This document shows, piece after piece, positions 62,101-64,000 of a stretch of 64,000 bases of DNA. Each line of letters opens with the position of its first letter. The first letter of the stretch is position 1. Origin of the DNA: Nematostella vectensis (Eukaryota; Cnidaria; Anthozoa; Actiniaria; Edwardsiidae); contig NC_064045.1 in the NCBI RefSeq assembly GCF_932526225.1, positions 10,196,022 through 10,260,021 on the forward strand, given 5' to 3'. The translations under genes were made by a program, and so were the position numbers. Below the pieces are notes generated by a model. It searched no databases and was not told the origin of the DNA. It saw only the letters and a list, made by a program, of their open reading frames with translations.

Positions 62101-63098
62101 GGAGCGCCAGAGGTTTTGGGGCCAGAGCTAGTTGCATGTCTTAACAAGTCCTTAACCTCAATTGCCCACAAAGATCCAGTTTTCTTTGTTGCATCTTTTG
62201 AGCCAATAAGGACAAACTGCTTGTAGAAGAACACTTCCTGGACAAGCAGCAAAATAGTTCCATTCACATGCCCGGGAATCTTTACACTCCTACCAATCTG
62301 TTGTCCAGTTTTTCCAGACAGAATACTTAGGGTTCCTTTAAATTGTATAGTATATCCCTCAGTGTCCTTTGCTCGCGTAGTAACAGGACTATTCCTAGCA
62401 ATAACAATATCCCTGGTACCATCATTATTGACATCATATATTCTTCTGAATGAAAGCACTTTCCACATATCGTTGTCTGCCCATTTTGGTTTTCCAGTGT
62501 AGGAATCTATAGAGTGGAGGATTGACGGAGATTCTAGAACTAGACATCTTGGGAGTATGTTATTTTGAAGTTCTTGGTTCTGACAGACAAGTAAAGATAA
62601 TGAGCCATTGTATTTGGAACTCCAAAGTTTTTTGCCATCACAGCTACTCAATGACATCAATTCAAATGAAGCCTTTGATAGTGTAGTCTTTGATCCATTA
62701 GAAAATAATGGCCTTTTGATAACACTAAGTACAACGTCTGTGCCTCCAATCTTAACACCCTCGATTTCTCTTAGTAGATGTGGGACCAGACCAGTAAAGT
62801 TGACAGACCATGTATTTTTTAACTCACATTTGCGATTACTGCAACTTTCTCTATGACAAGGGATAAGAAATGCAAAGGCAAATATGGTGAAAATACAGAG
62901 TAGTAATGCACCAACAAAACAAACCCTGCGTTGAAATGACAGTGGATTGTCTTCTTTTCCTTCCTCATTTTCTTCAATCATTGTTGTGTTCTCAACAGTG
63001 TTTTCAACATCAGTGTCACTGTCTTCAAAATCTGCATAATCGTTAAGACTTTCATCTGGTGATGGTGATTTGGAAATTGTGCTTTTTGATATCTGCAT
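59115..63098 (-). CDS. FAM234/ITFG3-family type II membrane protein
   Basis: Three exons join in frame: 63098-61879, 60961-59862 and 59467-59115, giving 890 residues. An acidic cytoplasmic N terminus (residues 1-55) precedes a single hydrophobic segment (about 59-80, ending FLIPC). An extracellular region with N-glycosylation sequons follows (NFT, NGS, NGT). FG-GAP/VCBS-like calcium loops are visible as DVNNDGTRD (222-230) and DLNHDGVYD (361-369), with WS/W-containing beta-propeller-like blades between. This arrangement fits FAM234A/B, whose function is poorly known. Exon 2 carries a long insert (Lys/Glu helix, an NDDDDNDD run, Thr/Pro-rich disorder), so the protein is much longer than human FAM234A (about 550) or FAM234B (about 620). 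The A or B assignment is not possible by eye. Confidence 0.82.
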
Positions 63099-64000
63099 TT
63101 CCAGAACGTTCTTAGCTTTACTTACTTAACTTTCCATAATTTATGCAAAAGCTCTTGAAAATATTCAAGATGTTTTCTAATTGAATAGGAAAAGGTGGTA
63201 AAAAAATCTGATAAAAATATTGAGGCTTACTCCTAGGCCAATAAAAGATTAGTTGAAGCAATGAAAGCCAAAACTTAAAGAGGTAATAGCTTGCTGATGA
63301 GAAAACAAATCAGTATATATTCAAAAAGCAAATTAATAGTTTTTTTGCGAGAAATAAAAAAAATCATAGCAGGTTATCCAATTTTCGAGAAAAAAATCGT
63401 CCCAAGCACTTGTTGGCGACTAGCGCCGCTCTTTTGACAAGCACCGTTCAAACGAATTTGCGGTTTTTACAAATTGATTTAAATATTAAATTCTTCTATT
63501 TCTTTGGATTTTTCCTGCATTACCCTTTTCTTCGTTATTCTTTGTTGCTTGGCTCGTGTTTTATGTCCAAGACTTATAATTTCTGTGTCGCCAGACTTGT
63601 TTTCGGTGGGATACTTTCTCACTGTGAAGAGCGCATTTCTCGTCGAGGAGACGCGAACGATTACCAGATAAGTCAGATTTCTTGGGAATTATACCTTCAT
63701 GGAACAGCTGTTTTTTTCTCTTTTAACCTCTAATTATTCGCTTAACAAGGACTAATGGCTGCCCCCGCAAAGAATGGCTTTTAAAAAGCTATAATGCTGA
63801 ACACTAAACTGAAAAGTTAATGTCTTTCTTCGGGACAAATTTGTCATCCACCACTTGATCTTCGAGAACGCACCGGCTTCAATTAGAAATTGAAATTGGA
63901 TGCTTAAGTGTGAAGAAATCCGGCGAAGAGTGACAGATGGTAGAAAAAAAGGCGTCTTGCAGCAATTCTTTCAGTTGAGAAGACTTGAAGGCTACAGAAT
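63099..64000. other. Upstream region of the FAM234-like gene
   Basis: No further gene is supported. The 107-codon plus-strand frame at 63410-63733 has no recognisable domain and no coding-like neighbours, and may be chance. A non-coding first exon of the FAM234-like gene could be here but is not placed. Confidence 0.4.

Overview
This is animal nuclear DNA: seven genes can be assembled exon by exon, with GT-AG introns, and no bacterial operons are present. The proteins are close to vertebrate ones (SUZ12, USP22, TOM1 and TSR3 can be aligned along most of their length). The genome is compact, AT-rich and full of short inverted-repeat elements. Together this suggests a cnidarian, most likely an anthozoan such as a sea anemone. 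The species assignment is inference. Exon models were built by hand, and every coding total is a multiple of three with a single terminal stop.

Layout. TSR3 (minus, 4732-1238), an 18S rRNA modifying enzyme. A PLAC8/cornifelin-like gene (plus, 8651-10149). A gene-free belt of MITE-like inverted-repeat elements (10.2-14.7 kb). SUZ12 (minus, 23907-15344, 13 exons), the PRC2 core subunit. A LINE fragment (24.6-25.3 kb). USP22 (minus, 41746-27560, 15 exons), the SAGA deubiquitinase, with introns packed with tandem repeats. TOM1 (minus, 55376-44085, 16 exons including a 14-nt micro-exon), an endosomal ubiquitin adaptor. TMEM11 (plus, 55484-57240), a mitochondrial membrane protein whose start codon is 107 bp from that of TOM1 and divergent from it. 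A FAM234/ITFG3-family membrane protein (minus, 63098-59115).

The most remarkable object is the 4.9-kb satellite at 27.8-32.7 kb. It looks like anonymous 46-bp satellite DNA, but read on the minus strand each unit is a copy of the 3' splice junction of USP22 exon 14: pyrimidine tract, TTTAG, then the codons for W-F-K-C-D-D. USP22 intron 13 therefore presents roughly 105 decoy splice acceptors ahead of the genuine one, and the decoys stand in front of the exon that carries the catalytic aspartates. A second, independent duplication of a USP22 splice acceptor (exon 7) lies at 38.56-38.86 kb.

Other points: a 371-bp Mutator-type MITE present twice with perfect 9-bp target duplications; a TTAA-flanked MITE family present three times, always in introns; several MITE families sharing a terminal core; and linkage of USP22, TMEM11, TOM1 and SUZ12, relatives of which all lie on human chromosome 17. 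Functionally, the genes are housekeeping or chromatin genes that do not form one pathway. SUZ12 (repressive H3K27 methylation) and USP22 (H2B deubiquitination) are both chromatin regulators.
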